A stretch of 64,000 nt of DNA from an uncultured Caulobacterales bacterium (GTDB lineage: Bacteria > Pseudomonadota > Alphaproteobacteria > Caulobacterales > Caulobacteraceae): assembly GCA_903900155.1 (NCBI GenBank), contig CAIUMD010000118.1, positions 1 to 64,000 of the forward strand. Reading direction: 5' to 3'. The notes beneath the pieces were generated by a model. The model was not told the origin of the DNA, did not search any database, and saw nothing but the letters and a program-made list of their open reading frames with translations. Positions 10,005-18,725 of this stretch are shown piece by piece. Each line of letters starts with the position of its first letter. Position 1 is the first letter of the stretch. A program made the position numbers and the translations under genes.

Positions 10005-11669
10005 ATGCCCTCGACAGTTTTCAGGCCCGCGGCCCTGGCGATCGCCCCGATGCTGGCGGCGATCCTGGCCGCGTCGGCGGGGGTCATGCTGCTGGCCTCG
10101 GGCGCGACGCCCTCCGAGCCGACCCGGTTCCTGCTGCTGCTAGCCTTCGCGCCGGACCTGCTGATCGAGATCAGCCACTTCTTCTCCTCCATTCTGGGTC
10201 TTGTCCTGCTGCTGCTGGCCTTCGGCCTGCGCGCGCGGTTGGGCGCGGCCTGGTGGGCGGTGCTGATCGTGCTGGCGGCCTCGGCGGTGCTGGCGATCTT
10301 CAAGGGCCTAAACTGGGAAGAGACGGCGATGCTGGCCGTCTGCTTCATGGCCATCCTGCCGTTCCATGACGCTTTTCCGCGTCAGGCCGCCTTGGCTCGG
10401 ATGGAGATCACGCCCGGCTGGCTGCTGTCGGCCGGCGCGGCCCTCGTGGGCGCCAGTCTGCTGGGCTGGTGGTCGTTCAACCACACCGAATTCGCCGACA
10501 AGTCCTGGATTCGCGTCCTGCAGGACCATGACGAGGCCGCCCGCGCCATCCGCTCGTCGGTGGCCGCCGCCATCGTGCTGCTGGCTGTCGGCATCTGGCG
10601 TCTGATCGCCACCGCCGCGACGCCGGGCGTGGTCGACGACACCGATCCCGAGTTCGACCGCGTCCGCGCCATCCTGGCCAAGGCCCAGGACGCCGAGCCC
10701 AGCGCCAACCTGGCGTTGCTGGGCGACAAGCGTTTCCTGTTCTCGGCCTCGGGCGAGAGCTTCCTGATGTTTGGCGTGCGCGGCCGCTCGTGGGTGGCCC
10801 TGGGCGCGCCGATCGGCAAGGACGAGGAGCGCATGGAGCTCTTCTGGCGTTTCCGCGAGCTGGCCGACGCCCATGCCGCGCGCGCGGGCTTCTACAACCT
10901 GGGTCCCGAGGACCTGCCCGACACCGTTGATCTGGGCCTGGCTATCCAGAAGACCGGCGAGAGCGCCGCCGTGCCGCTGGAAGCTTTCAGCCTGGTCGGT
11001 CGCCGCCGCGAGGTGCTGCGCCGCAACTGGCGCAAGGCCGGGGAGGGCGGGGCGGCCTTCGAGGTCCTGCCGGTCGGCGCGGCCGCGGCGATCATGGACG
11101 AGCTGAAGGCGATCTCGGACGTCTGGCTCTCTCACCACGCCGGCGGCGAGAAGAGCTTCTCGATGGGCGGCTTCGACCCGCGCTACGTGGCCGAGTTCCC
11201 GGTGGCGGTGGTGCGGGGCGAGGAGGGCAAGATCGTCGCCTTCGCCACCCTGTGGCTGACGGCCTGCAAGACTTCGTTCTCGATGGACCTGATGCGCTAT
11301 TCCGACGAGGCGCCCAAGAACGTCATGGACTACCTGTTCGTCGAGTTGCTGCAGTGGGGCAAGGACGAGGGCTACCAGGCGTTCGAGTTCGGCGTCGCGC
11401 CGCTGGCGGGCCTGGAGGATCGCCCTTTGGCGCCGATCATGTCGCGCGTGGGCCGGCTGCTCTACGAGCGCGGCGAGGAGATCTACAATTTCCAGGGCGT
11501 GCGGCGGTACAAGGACAAGTACGACCCCGTCTGGCAGCCGCGCTACATTGCCGCGCCCCACAAATGGGCCATCCCCTTCCTGCTCGCCGACATCGGCCTG
11601 CTGTCCTCAGGGGGCATGTCAGGGCTGACGAAACGGCCCAAGAAGGCGCCTGCGACTCCTGCGACCTAG
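10005..11669 (+). CDS. MprF-type phosphatidylglycerol aminoacyltransferase (short form)
   Basis: 554 residues. The first about 210 residues hold roughly six hydrophobic segments. Residues 220-540 match the DUF2156/GNAT-like catalytic domain of lysyl-phosphatidylglycerol synthases (LALLGDKRFLFS, FLMFGVRGRSWVALGAPIG, the NFQGVRRYKDKYDP end). Full MprF proteins are about 840 residues with a flippase half of 8 segments, so this form has a reduced membrane part. It should transfer an amino acid from tRNA to phosphatidylglycerol, lowering surface charge. No good ribosome site precedes the ATG. Confidence 0.82.
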   Translation: MPSTVFRPAALAIAPMLAAILAASAGVMLLASGATPSEPTRFLLLLAFAPDLLIEISHFFSSILGLVLLLLAFGLRARLGAAWWAVLIVLAASAVLAIFKGLNWEETAMLAVCFMAILPFHDAFPRQAALARMEITPGWLLSAGAALVGASLLGWWSFNHTEFADKSWIRVLQDHDEAARAIRSSVAAAIVLLAVGIWRLIATAATPGVVDDTDPEFDRVRAILAKAQDAEPSANLALLGDKRFLFSASGESFLMFGVRGRSWVALGAPIGKDEERMELFWRFRELADAHAARAGFYNLGPEDLPDTVDLGLAIQKTGESAAVPLEAFSLVGRRREVLRRNWRKAGEGGAAFEVLPVGAAAAIMDELKAISDVWLSHHAGGEKSFSMGGFDPRYVAEFPVAVVRGEEGKIVAFATLWLTACKTSFSMDLMRYSDEAPKNVMDYLFVELLQWGKDEGYQAFEFGVAPLAGLEDRPLAPIMSRVGRLLYERGEEIYNFQGVRRYKDKYDPVWQPRYIAAPHKWAIPFLLADIGLLSSGGMSGLTKRPKKAPATPAT

Positions 11670-11881
11670 TAGCGCTGCTGGTTGCCGGTCTGGACGCCCA
11701 CCAGGTTCAGCAGGTGCACCATCATCAGCATGAAGGCGATCACGCAGACCATCATGAGGGGACGCCATGGCATCATGCGCGGACCCTTTAAAACATTGAT
11801 CGGACGCGCGCCGCGCCAGCCGCAGAAGACGGCCAGGATCAGGAACGCAGCCGCGGCGACGATCGTTAGGGTCAAGTCCAT
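11666..11881 (-). CDS. 71-residue membrane protein of unknown function
   Basis: Two hydrophobic segments (residues about 3-20 and 43-63) are joined by a short basic loop (RGARPINVLKGPRMMPWRP). The gene converges on the MprF-like gene and overlaps its last 4 bases. Coding is supported by the clean two-helix layout. No family is recognised. Confidence 0.6.
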   Translation of the reverse strand: MDLTLTIVAAAAFLILAVFCGWRGARPINVLKGPRMMPWRPLMMVCVIAFMLMMVHLLNLVGVQTGNQQRY

Positions 11882-11920
11882 GGCCGCTTCTAGGCCTGCG
11901 ACAATCGGCCTGGCAAATGG

Positions 11921-12087
11921 TTAACATGCGTTAACCCCCTTGCGTTTTAACCACGCTACAGAATCTTGGGACTCCGTTCCGATTCCTCCACAATGAATCG
12001 TCTGGCCACTACATCTGGCGTTTTGGTCGCGTTTACACCCCAGGAATCGGTGACTAGCGTTTTCCTCAGATGCGAGGAGATCGATTC
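11921..12087 (+). promoter_or_regulatory. podJ promoter region with clustered GANTC sites
   Basis: Six GANTC sites fall in 127 bases (11961, 11970, 11981, 11995, 12044, 12083). GANTC is the CcrM methylation target used by GcrA. Upstream, GTTAAC occurs twice, giving TTAA-6-TTAA at 11921-11934, close to the CtrA consensus TTAA-7-TTAA but one base short. Cell-cycle control of podJ is established in C. crescentus; exact sites used here are inferred. Confidence 0.6.
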
Positions 12088-12090
12088 GCA

Positions 12091-15036
12091 ATGACTGCGG
12101 CGTCGCCATGGAGCGTTAAGGGGATCGACCCCAAGGCACGAGAGGTCGCTAAAGACCTCGCGCGTCGCTCCGGCATGACTCTGGGCGAATGGCTCAACCG
12201 GATGATCATCGAGGGCGATGGTCTGGGTTCGGAGCAGAATACCGGTTCCGAAAATACGCCGAACCGCGCCTATCTGGAAATCGTCAAGGGCGACGCGCCC
12301 TCGCGCATAGAGATCGCCGAACACCCGGCGGACGAGGTCGGCCGCGTGGCCGTGGCCCTGGACCGCCTGACCCAGCGCATCGAGGCCGCCGAAGGCCGCA
12401 ACGCCGCCGCCATTTCCGGCATCGACCACTCGGTCCGCGACGCGCTCACGCGCTTGGGACAGTCCGAGCGTGAACAGATCGCCGTCGCCGCTCGTTTCGA
12501 AGGCGCTGTGGACGAGCTTAAGACCGAGCAGAGCCGCGCGACCGAGCGCGTGCGCCGCATCGAGACCGAGGCGGCTGGCCCGCGTTCGGCCGAGGCCCTG
12601 CGCGCGCTGGAGGGCGCTCTGGGTAAGGTCGCCGGCCATCTCTATGACGGCGAGGCCCGCACCCGCGAGGCGATCGCCGCCCTGGAAGCCCGCCTCAACG
12701 AACAATCAGCCGCTGCTCCCCAGGATCCGTCCGCCCTGGTCGACGCCGTCGTGGCGCGCCTGTCCGAACGCCTTGAAGCCGCCGAGACCCGCACCAGCGA
12801 GGCCCTGCGCGAAATGAGCTCGTCGTTCTCGGCCCTGGACCAGCGCATGGGCGCGGTCGAGGGCGCCAACCCGGCCGCCGGCGTGCAGGAACGCCTGGAC
12901 AGCCTGGCCGCCACCCTGACCCAGAAGATGGAAGCCGCTCGGGTCGAGATGGCCGCCAAACTGCGCGACACCGCTGACGGCCGCTTCGACCGCATGGAGC
13001 GCAAGCTGGGCGAGATGGCCGCGCATGTGCAGGCCGCCGAGCAGCGCTCGGCCCAGGCCATCGAGCGCATGGGCCGTGAGGTGGTCGGCGTCGCCGACGC
13101 CTTCAACCGCCGCGTCCAGGCCGCCGAGCAGCGCAACGCCACCGCTATCGAGCAGGTCGGCGGGGAAGTGGCGCGCATCGCCGCCACCGTCGAGCACAAG
13201 CTGAACCGCAACGACAGCGTCCAGGCTCAAGCCCTGGAAAAGCTGGGCAGCGAGATCGCCCGCATCACCGAGAAGCTGGCCGAACGCATCGGCAGCGCCG
13301 AGCGCCGCAACGCCCTGGCCATCGACGATGTCGGCGAGCAGGTCGCCCGCGTCACCGAACGCCTGAACCAGCGTCACGAGCGGTCCAGCCAGGAGTTGGT
13401 CGACCGCATCCGCCAGAGCGAGGAGCGCACGCTCCGCATGCTGGAGGAAGCGCGCGAGAAGATCGACACCCGCCTGCACGACGCCGCTCGCAAGCTGGAG
13501 GCCGCTCCGGCCACCGCGCCCGTCGCGGCGGCCCCGGCCACCGCGCCGGCCCGCGCCGCCCCGCCGCCGGTCTCGCCGTTTGAAGAAAGCTACTTCAGCC
13601 AGGCCGCCTCGTTCAGCGGCCATGAGGAAGAAGAGCAGGACGTCTTCGTCGCGCCGGCGCCGTCGCGCGCCCCGGCCCCCTCGTATGCCGAGGACATCGC
13701 CGAGTTCCCGGCCGCCGAGCCGGAAGACCGCAACTTCGGCCACGACGACTACGCCCTGGCCGACGGCTTCGAGCCGGAAGCGCCGCGCTATGAGATCGAA
13801 CCGGACGTTTCCGACTTCGCCCCGGCCGAACCTGCCCGTCCGATGTCGACCCGCGACATCATCGAGCAGGCCCGCGCCGCCGCCCGCGCCGCGGCCGCTG
13901 CTGACGCCAAGGGCGGCGGCAAGGCCAAGCCGGAAAAGAAGGGCAAGGCCGGGAAGGCCGAGAAGTCGGGCGCGTCGCTGTTCAGCGGCTTCGGCTTCGC
14001 CGGCAAGAAATCCAAGAACCGCCTGGGCGCCACTGTGGCGACCGTGGCGGTGGCCATCGGCTCTGCGGCTGTCGTAGGCGCCGGCGTCGGCGGCCTGCTG
14101 CTGCTGAACACCGACGGCGCTGGCGCGCTGCCGCCGCGCGTGGCCAACGCCATCGCCGGTCGTAACGCCGATGTCGAGATCACCGGTCCGGAAGCCGACA
14201 CCACGCCGGGCGCGCCCCGCGCCGCCGTCGCCCTGACCGCCGGCCAGGCGACCCCGGTCGCCGCCCAGACCTCGGCCCAGCCGACCGACCAGGCCAAGGC
14301 TCTGTTCGAAGACGGCGTCCGCAAGATCGAGACGGGCGACCGCTCGGGCCTGGACGGCGTCAAGAAGGCCGCCAACGGCGGCTATCCCGCCGCCCAGTTC
14401 TACCTCTCGAAGATGTTCGAGGCCGGCAAGGGCATGAAGCAGGACATGCCGGAGGCCCGCCGCTGGAGCGAGCGCGCGGCCGCCGGTGGCGACCCGCGCG
14501 CCATGCACAACCTGGCGCTCTACTATTTCAAGGGCGAGGGCGGTCCGCGCAACGTGACCACCGCCGCGACCTGGTTCCGCAAGGCCGCGGACCTGGGCCT
14601 CGTCGACAGCCAGTTCAACCTGGCCCAATTGTACGAAGGCGGCTACGGCGTCAGCCAGAACCCGGCCGAGGCCTACAAGTGGTACGTGATCGCCGGCCGA
14701 GCCGGTGACGCCACCGCCCGCAGCCGCGCCACGGCTCTGCGCGCCCAACTGACGGCCGAGGCCCAGCAGACCGCCGACCGCTCGGCCCAGGCCTTCCGTC
14801 CGCAGACGCAAGCCACGGCCAGCCTGTCGCCCAGCGCCGCCCCGGCCGCCAACGCCAATCTGGGCATGGCCCAGCGGGTGCTGTCGCAACTGGGCTATTA
14901 CCAAGGTCCGCGCGACGGCGTCGCTTCGCCGGCCCTGCGCATGGCCATCCAGGCCTATCAGCGCGACCAGGGCCTGCCCTCGACCGGCAGTGTCGACGGC
15001 GAGACCCTGAACAAGCTTTCGGTCTACGCGCGCTAG
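12091..15036 (+). CDS. podJ: Polar localization protein PodJ
   Basis: 981 residues from the ATG at 12091, preferred to one at 12070 because GAGGAG precedes it and the family begins MTAASPWSVKG. PodJ organises the new pole and is needed for pili and the PleC kinase. The N-terminal 470 residues are coiled coil with repeated AAEQRNA-type units. An acidic Pro/Ala linker follows, then one membrane helix (about 645-672). The periplasmic part holds Sel1/TPR repeats (about 767-873) and a peptidoglycan-binding domain (about 925-981). C. crescentus PodJ is 974 residues with the same layout. Confidence 0.95.
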   Translation: MTAASPWSVKGIDPKAREVAKDLARRSGMTLGEWLNRMIIEGDGLGSEQNTGSENTPNRAYLEIVKGDAPSRIEIAEHPADEVGRVAVALDRLTQRIEAAEGRNAAAISGIDHSVRDALTRLGQSEREQIAVAARFEGAVDELKTEQSRATERVRRIETEAAGPRSAEALRALEGALGKVAGHLYDGEARTREAIAALEARLNEQSAAAPQDPSALVDAVVARLSERLEAAETRTSEALREMSSSFSALDQRMGAVEGANPAAGVQERLDSLAATLTQKMEAARVEMAAKLRDTADGRFDRMERKLGEMAAHVQAAEQRSAQAIERMGREVVGVADAFNRRVQAAEQRNATAIEQVGGEVARIAATVEHKLNRNDSVQAQALEKLGSEIARITEKLAERIGSAERRNALAIDDVGEQVARVTERLNQRHERSSQELVDRIRQSEERTLRMLEEAREKIDTRLHDAARKLEAAPATAPVAAAPATAPARAAPPPVSPFEESYFSQAASFSGHEEEEQDVFVAPAPSRAPAPSYAEDIAEFPAAEPEDRNFGHDDYALADGFEPEAPRYEIEPDVSDFAPAEPARPMSTRDIIEQARAAARAAAAADAKGGGKAKPEKKGKAGKAEKSGASLFSGFGFAGKKSKNRLGATVATVAVAIGSAAVVGAGVGGLLLLNTDGAGALPPRVANAIAGRNADVEITGPEADTTPGAPRAAVALTAGQATPVAAQTSAQPTDQAKALFEDGVRKIETGDRSGLDGVKKAANGGYPAAQFYLSKMFEAGKGMKQDMPEARRWSERAAAGGDPRAMHNLALYYFKGEGGPRNVTTAATWFRKAADLGLVDSQFNLAQLYEGGYGVSQNPAEAYKWYVIAGRAGDATARSRATALRAQLTAEAQQTADRSAQAFRPQTQATASLSPSAAPAANANLGMAQRVLSQLGYYQGPRDGVASPALRMAIQAYQRDQGLPSTGSVDGETLNKLSVYAR

Positions 15037-15041
15037 AGCTT

Positions 15042-15151
15042 TCTCCTCCCCCTTTGGGGGAGGTGGCCCAAAGGGCCGGTGGGGGCAGCTCGGCATCGGC
15101 CGGCGATGCCCCCTCAGTCGCTCTGCGACAGCTCCCCCAGGGGGGGAGCAG
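15042..15151. repeat. Dispersed GC-rich repeat, family A, copy 3 (inverted)
   Basis: Its reverse complement aligns with the copies at 21-132 and 5569-5678 across every module, with differences mostly in loops. It begins a few bases after the podJ stop, where its first stem (CTCCCCC/GGGGGAG) could act as a transcription end. Confidence 0.8.
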
Positions 15152-15225
15152 ATTCATATGATTGACCGCTCCGTCTGAGCCCGGCAATCAGGGATAACCC
15201 TGACGCCGCAAGGGCCGCGCGAGCT

Positions 15226-16149
15226 TTGCACTTCTACCTTCCCATCGCCGAGGTCTCGGTGAATGCGCTGCTGCTGGTGGTGCTGGGAGGGCTCGTGGGC
15301 TTCATCTCGGGCATGTTCGGCATCGGCGGCGGCTTTCTGATGACGCCGGTGCTCGTGTTCTTAGGCATCCCGCCGGTCGTGGCCGTGGCCAGCGAGGCCA
15401 ACCACGTCGCCGCCTCGTCGGTCTCCAGCGTCATCGCCTACAGCAAGAAGCGGTCGGTCGATTTCAAGATGGGCGCGGTGCTGGCCAGCGGCGGGGCGAT
15501 CGGCTCGTTCGCCGGGGTCGAGGTGTTCCGCTGGCTGCGCCTGATCGGCCAGGCGGACCTGGCGGTGTCGGTCTCGTACCTGCTGTTCCTGGGCGTGATC
15601 GGCGCGTTGATGCTGGCCGAGTCGGTGGGCGCGATCCTGCGTCGCCGCAAGGGCCAGCCGCCCAAGCCGCGCCGCGACCGCCGGCCGATGCTGCTCTACG
15701 CCCTGCCGTTCAAGGTCCGCTTCCCGCGCTCGCGCCTCTATATCAGCGTCATTCCGCCGGTGCTGCTGGGCGTGTTCGTCGGCATCCTGTCGGCGGTGAT
15801 GGGTGTGGGCGGCGGCTTCATCCTGGTGCCGGCCATGATCTACCTGCTGCGCATGCCAGCGCCGGTGGTCGTCGGCACCAGCCTGTTCCAGATCGTCATC
15901 ACCACCTCGCTGACCAGCGTGCTGCAGGCCGGCCGCAACCAGACGGTCGACATCGTGCTGGCGACCCTGCTGCTGCTGGGCGGGGTGATCGGGGCCCAGC
16001 TGGGCGCGCGGGCCTCGGGCCGCTTCCGCGCCGAGGAGCTGCGGGCGCTGCTGGCCCTTTTGGTGCTGCTGGTCGGCCTGCGCATGGGCGCGGACCTCTT
16101 CATCAAGCCCGAGGAAGCCTTCGTCATCATGACGGGAACGGCGCGATGA
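15226..16149 (+). CDS. TauE/SafE family sulfite/anion exporter
   Basis: 307 residues, about eight membrane helices. Two TauE/SafE signature repeats are visible: GMFGIGGGFLMTPVLVFLGI near residue 28 and AVMGVGGGFILVPAMIYLLR near residue 190. The start is TTG at 15226, chosen because the protein then begins MHFYLPIAEVSVN, the form usual for this subfamily. It overlaps the TIGR02186 gene by 4 bases. The pair probably acts as one membrane unit, but the exported ion is not shown. Confidence 0.9.
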   Translation: MHFYLPIAEVSVNALLLVVLGGLVGFISGMFGIGGGFLMTPVLVFLGIPPVVAVASEANHVAASSVSSVIAYSKKRSVDFKMGAVLASGGAIGSFAGVEVFRWLRLIGQADLAVSVSYLLFLGVIGALMLAESVGAILRRRKGQPPKPRRDRRPMLLYALPFKVRFPRSRLYISVIPPVLLGVFVGILSAVMGVGGGFILVPAMIYLLRMPAPVVVGTSLFQIVITTSLTSVLQAGRNQTVDIVLATLLLLGGVIGAQLGARASGRFRAEELRALLALLVLLVGLRMGADLFIKPEEAFVIMTGTAR

Positions 16150-16907
16150 TCCCCTTGGTGGAAGCACCTCCCGCGCCGGCCGTTTCGGCCGCCCTGACCG
16201 ACACCGAGATCCGGGTCAGTTCCGGCTTCCGCGGCGCGCGGATCGTGCTGTACGGCGCGGTCTTCGATCCCAAGGACCGGCCCAGCGACATCGTCGTCAT
16301 CGTGCGCGGCCCAGACCAGCCGCTGCGCATCGCCCGCAAGACCCAGGTCGCCGGCCTGTGGCTGAACAGCCGTCCCGTCGTCTTCCATGGCGCGCCCGGC
16401 TTCTACCGCGTGGCCTCGACCCGCAAGCTGCAGGACATCGCCGGCTTCGCGCCGCTGCGCCACCTGGGGGCGGGCCTGGAGCACCTGGCCATCGCCGCGC
16501 CGCTGGAGCAGCGGGTCGAGACCACCTATGGCGTCCGCGACGTGGTGGTCAGCCGACTCGGCGCCGACTATCTGGACTGGCGACGCGCCGTGCTGCGCCT
16601 GAAGGAGAAGGCCGGCCTTTACGCCGCCGACCCGCAGGGCGTCCGCTTTGTGGACAAGGGCCTGTTCCGCGCCCAGCTGGATTTGCCCGCCGAGGCTCCG
16701 ATCGGCCAATACACCGCCCGGATCGTCCTGTTCCAGGACGGAAAACCCATCTCGATCCGCGACCGCACCCTGGTGGTCGAGAAGGCGGGGGCCGAGCGGG
16801 CGCTGTACGTCTTCGCCAAAGATCGTCCGTGGACCTATGGGCTCGTGTCGGTAATAGTCGCGCTCGGGGCAGGGTGGGCCGCTTCGGCAGCCTTCCGAAG
16901 GAGTTGA
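16146..16907 (+). CDS. TIGR02186 family membrane-anchored protein
   Basis: 253 residues. A beta-rich extracytoplasmic domain (IRVSSGFRGARIVLYGAVFD, near the N-terminus) is followed by one C-terminal helix (TYGLVSVIVALGAGWAASAAF). The family is nearly always found next to a TauE/SafE permease, as here with a 4-base ATGA overlap. The N-terminus starts directly with the mature-like sequence and has no clear signal peptide, so an upstream start within the permease gene is possible. Confidence 0.85.
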   Translation: MIPLVEAPPAPAVSAALTDTEIRVSSGFRGARIVLYGAVFDPKDRPSDIVVIVRGPDQPLRIARKTQVAGLWLNSRPVVFHGAPGFYRVASTRKLQDIAGFAPLRHLGAGLEHLAIAAPLEQRVETTYGVRDVVVSRLGADYLDWRRAVLRLKEKAGLYAADPQGVRFVDKGLFRAQLDLPAEAPIGQYTARIVLFQDGKPISIRDRTLVVEKAGAERALYVFAKDRPWTYGLVSVIVALGAGWAASAAFRRS

Positions 16908-16910
16908 GTC

Positions 16911-17372
16911 ATGAACGAGTCCGCGGGGGTGCGGACGCCGGCGCCGCCGGCGGTATGGGTCTTTGGTCTATCGACCCTTATTCCCTTCTTCATCGCGTCG
17001 ATGCTGTTCTGCTATGGCCCCGCGCCCATCCGGAAGTCGGCGCTGCTGGGCCTGCTGGCCTATTCGGCCGCCATGGTCTCGTATTTCGGCGGCGTGCGCA
17101 GCGGGCTCGAGATCGAGAACCCGAGCCCGCGCTGGTCGGTGCTGGGCGTCTCGCTGCTGTTCCCGCTGGCGGGCTTTGGCCTTCTGCTGGGCGAGCTGAA
17201 GTTCGAGCCGGCCTGGCAGTTGTCGGGCTTCCTGCTGGTGTTCCTGCTGCAATGGGTCTGGGACGTCACCGACCACGACGGCCCTACCTGGCGCCCGCGC
17301 ATGCGCACCCTGCTGACCGCCGGCGCGGCGATCTCGCTGGCGTTTTCGCTGGAGCAGGCGCTGCATATGTAG
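16911..17372 (+). CDS. DUF3429 domain membrane protein
   Basis: 153 residues with about five hydrophobic segments and the DUF3429 motif SYFGGVRSGLEIENP, plus LQWVWDVTDHDGPTWRPRMR. Starts 4 bases after the TIGR02186 stop with GGAGTTG before the ATG, so it is likely the third gene of that operon. Molecular role is unknown. Confidence 0.82.
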   Translation: MNESAGVRTPAPPAVWVFGLSTLIPFFIASMLFCYGPAPIRKSALLGLLAYSAAMVSYFGGVRSGLEIENPSPRWSVLGVSLLFPLAGFGLLLGELKFEPAWQLSGFLLVFLLQWVWDVTDHDGPTWRPRMRTLLTAGAAISLAFSLEQALHM

Positions 17373-17399
17373 CGCTGCTCAGCTTGCCGGTTTTGGGTC

Positions 17400-17418
17400 G
17401 ATAGGATTTAATCCTATC
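17400..17418. promoter_or_regulatory. ParD operator palindrome
   Basis: GATAGGAT-TTA-ATCCTATC is a perfect dyad ending 17 bases before the parD ATG. ParD antitoxins repress their own operon through such dyads, so autoregulation is the likely role. Confidence 0.65.
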
Positions 17419-17434
17419 CAGATCCGAGGCCGTC

Positions 17435-17710
17435 ATGCGATCGACCAAGCAGCTCAGCGTCACCCTTCCCAATGAAATGGCCGCCCAGGTCCGGGCCAAG
17501 GTCGACTCTGGCGCCTATGCCAGCGAAAGCGAAGTGATCCGGGAAGGCCTGCGTGCGCTTCAGGCTCAGGAGCGGGCGCTGGAAGCTTGGCTGAAAGGCG
17601 AAGCAGCCAAGGCCTACGACGCCTTTGAAGCCGATCCGTCCCGAGGGCGTTCGAGTGAGGACATTCGAGCGAGCCTGGCCGCAGCGCACCAGCGCGCCAC
17701 GAAGGCCTGA
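17435..17710 (+). CDS. parD: ParD family antitoxin
   Basis: 91 residues. The N-terminal ribbon-helix-helix (KQLSVTLPNEMAAQVRAKVDSGAYASESEVIREGLRAL) binds DNA. The C-terminal region, ending in repeated Arg/Ala, should neutralise the toxin. The stop overlaps the toxin start (TGATG), as usual for these pairs, and a perfect dyad lies just upstream. Confidence 0.92.
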   Translation: MRSTKQLSVTLPNEMAAQVRAKVDSGAYASESEVIREGLRALQAQERALEAWLKGEAAKAYDAFEADPSRGRSSEDIRASLAAAHQRATKA

Positions 17711-18021
17711 TGAGCAGCGGCTATTCGATCATCTATACGCCGGAAGCGGAGGCCCAGCTTCTCGCGCTCTACCACTACCTGTCCATTGAGGCGTCGCCCG
17801 CGACGGCGGTTCGTTTTACAGACGCGATTGTTGAACGCTGCGAGGCGCTTCGAGACTTTCCCGAGCGCGGTGCGCCGCGCTTTGGCGTACGAGCAGGGCT
17901 GCGCACGCTTCCATTCCGACGCGTGACGATCACTTATGCCGTGAAGGTCAGGCAGGTGGTCATCGTCGGAATTTTCTATGGTGGTCAGGACTACGAAAGC
18001 ATTCTTGGCCAGGACGACTAG
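17710..18021 (+). CDS. parE: ParE/RelE superfamily toxin
   Basis: 103 residues, full length. It has the ParE fold signature: YTPEAEAQLLALYHYLS, then RCEALRDFPERGAPR, LRTLPFRRVTITYAV and the C-terminal VVIVGIFYGGQDYE. ParE toxins poison DNA gyrase. The pair is intact. Base composition is a little lower in GC than its neighbours, in line with a mobile module. Confidence 0.92.
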   Translation: MSSGYSIIYTPEAEAQLLALYHYLSIEASPATAVRFTDAIVERCEALRDFPERGAPRFGVRAGLRTLPFRRVTITYAVKVRQVVIVGIFYGGQDYESILGQDD

Positions 18022-18725
18022 TCCGGCCGCAGCGACTTCATTCCCACCGCGTGGACCCGGCTGGGTCCCAACGCCCCCGCCAGCAGCGGGCCGGCGAAGA
18101 GGTTCGAGAAGGCCTCATCCAGGATGTTCAGCCCGCCCGTGAAGGCTCCGAAGGCCGGCAGCACCAGGCGCTGGCCGTCGGTGACGAAGCAGCGGCGGCG
18201 GGTGGTGGCGCGGCCGCTGGCGACCTTGGCGGCGGGGTGCAGGTGGCCGGCGACCTCGCCCAGCTGGACGCCGGGCAGGGGTTCGTGGCGCAGGGTCAGT
18301 CCGGCGATCTGGGCTTCGTCGATGATCTCGCCCGGCAGCGCCTTGGGACCGTCGGCGTCGTGGTTGCCCACGGCCCAGACGAGCTCGCGGCCCACGGCCA
18401 GGCCTTCCAGGCGCTTGTAGTCGTCGGCCGCCAGGCGGGCCTCGCCGTCGCCGTCGTGGAAGCTGTCCCCCAAGAAGATCAGCCGCGCGGGCGAGAGCAG
18501 GGCGATCTCGCGGTCCAGGCGGTCCAGGGTCTCGCGCGTGTCGTAGGGCGGCAGCATCTGGCCAAAACGCGCGGCGTAGCTGCTGCCCTTCTCGAAGTGC
18601 AGGTCGGCGACGACCAGGGCGCGCTCGCGCTCCAGCCACAGGCCGCCCGACCAGCGCAGCATGACCTCGACATTGGACAGGTCGATCCGCAGGCCGCCGC
18701 AGGTGGAAGGGGAAAAGCGGGTCAC
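18018..18725 (-). CDS. pdeM: Ligase-associated metallophosphoesterase
   Basis: 235 residues from the GTG at 18725, which overlaps the helicase stop (GTGA). Metal-binding motifs of calcineurin-like phosphoesterases are visible: VADLHFEKG, FLGDSFHDGDG, WAVGNHD and EVAGHLHPAA. The family (PdeM) clusters with a DNA ligase, an exonuclease and an Lhr-type helicase in a repair set. Here only the helicase is adjacent. Converges with the parE gene, overlapping by 4 bases. Confidence 0.9.
   Translation of the reverse strand: MTRFSPSTCGGLRIDLSNVEVMLRWSGGLWLERERALVVADLHFEKGSSYAARFGQMLPPYDTRETLDRLDREIALLSPARLIFLGDSFHDGDGEARLAADDYKRLEGLAVGRELVWAVGNHDADGPKALPGEIIDEAQIAGLTLRHEPLPGVQLGEVAGHLHPAAKVASGRATTRRRCFVTDGQRLVLPAFGAFTGGLNILDEAFSNLFAGPLLAGALGPSRVHAVGMKSLRPD

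Noticed and set aside
11921-11934. TTAA-6-TTAA as a canonical CtrA site
   Set aside because: The spacer is six bases; the consensus needs seven. Kept only as a possible weak site.
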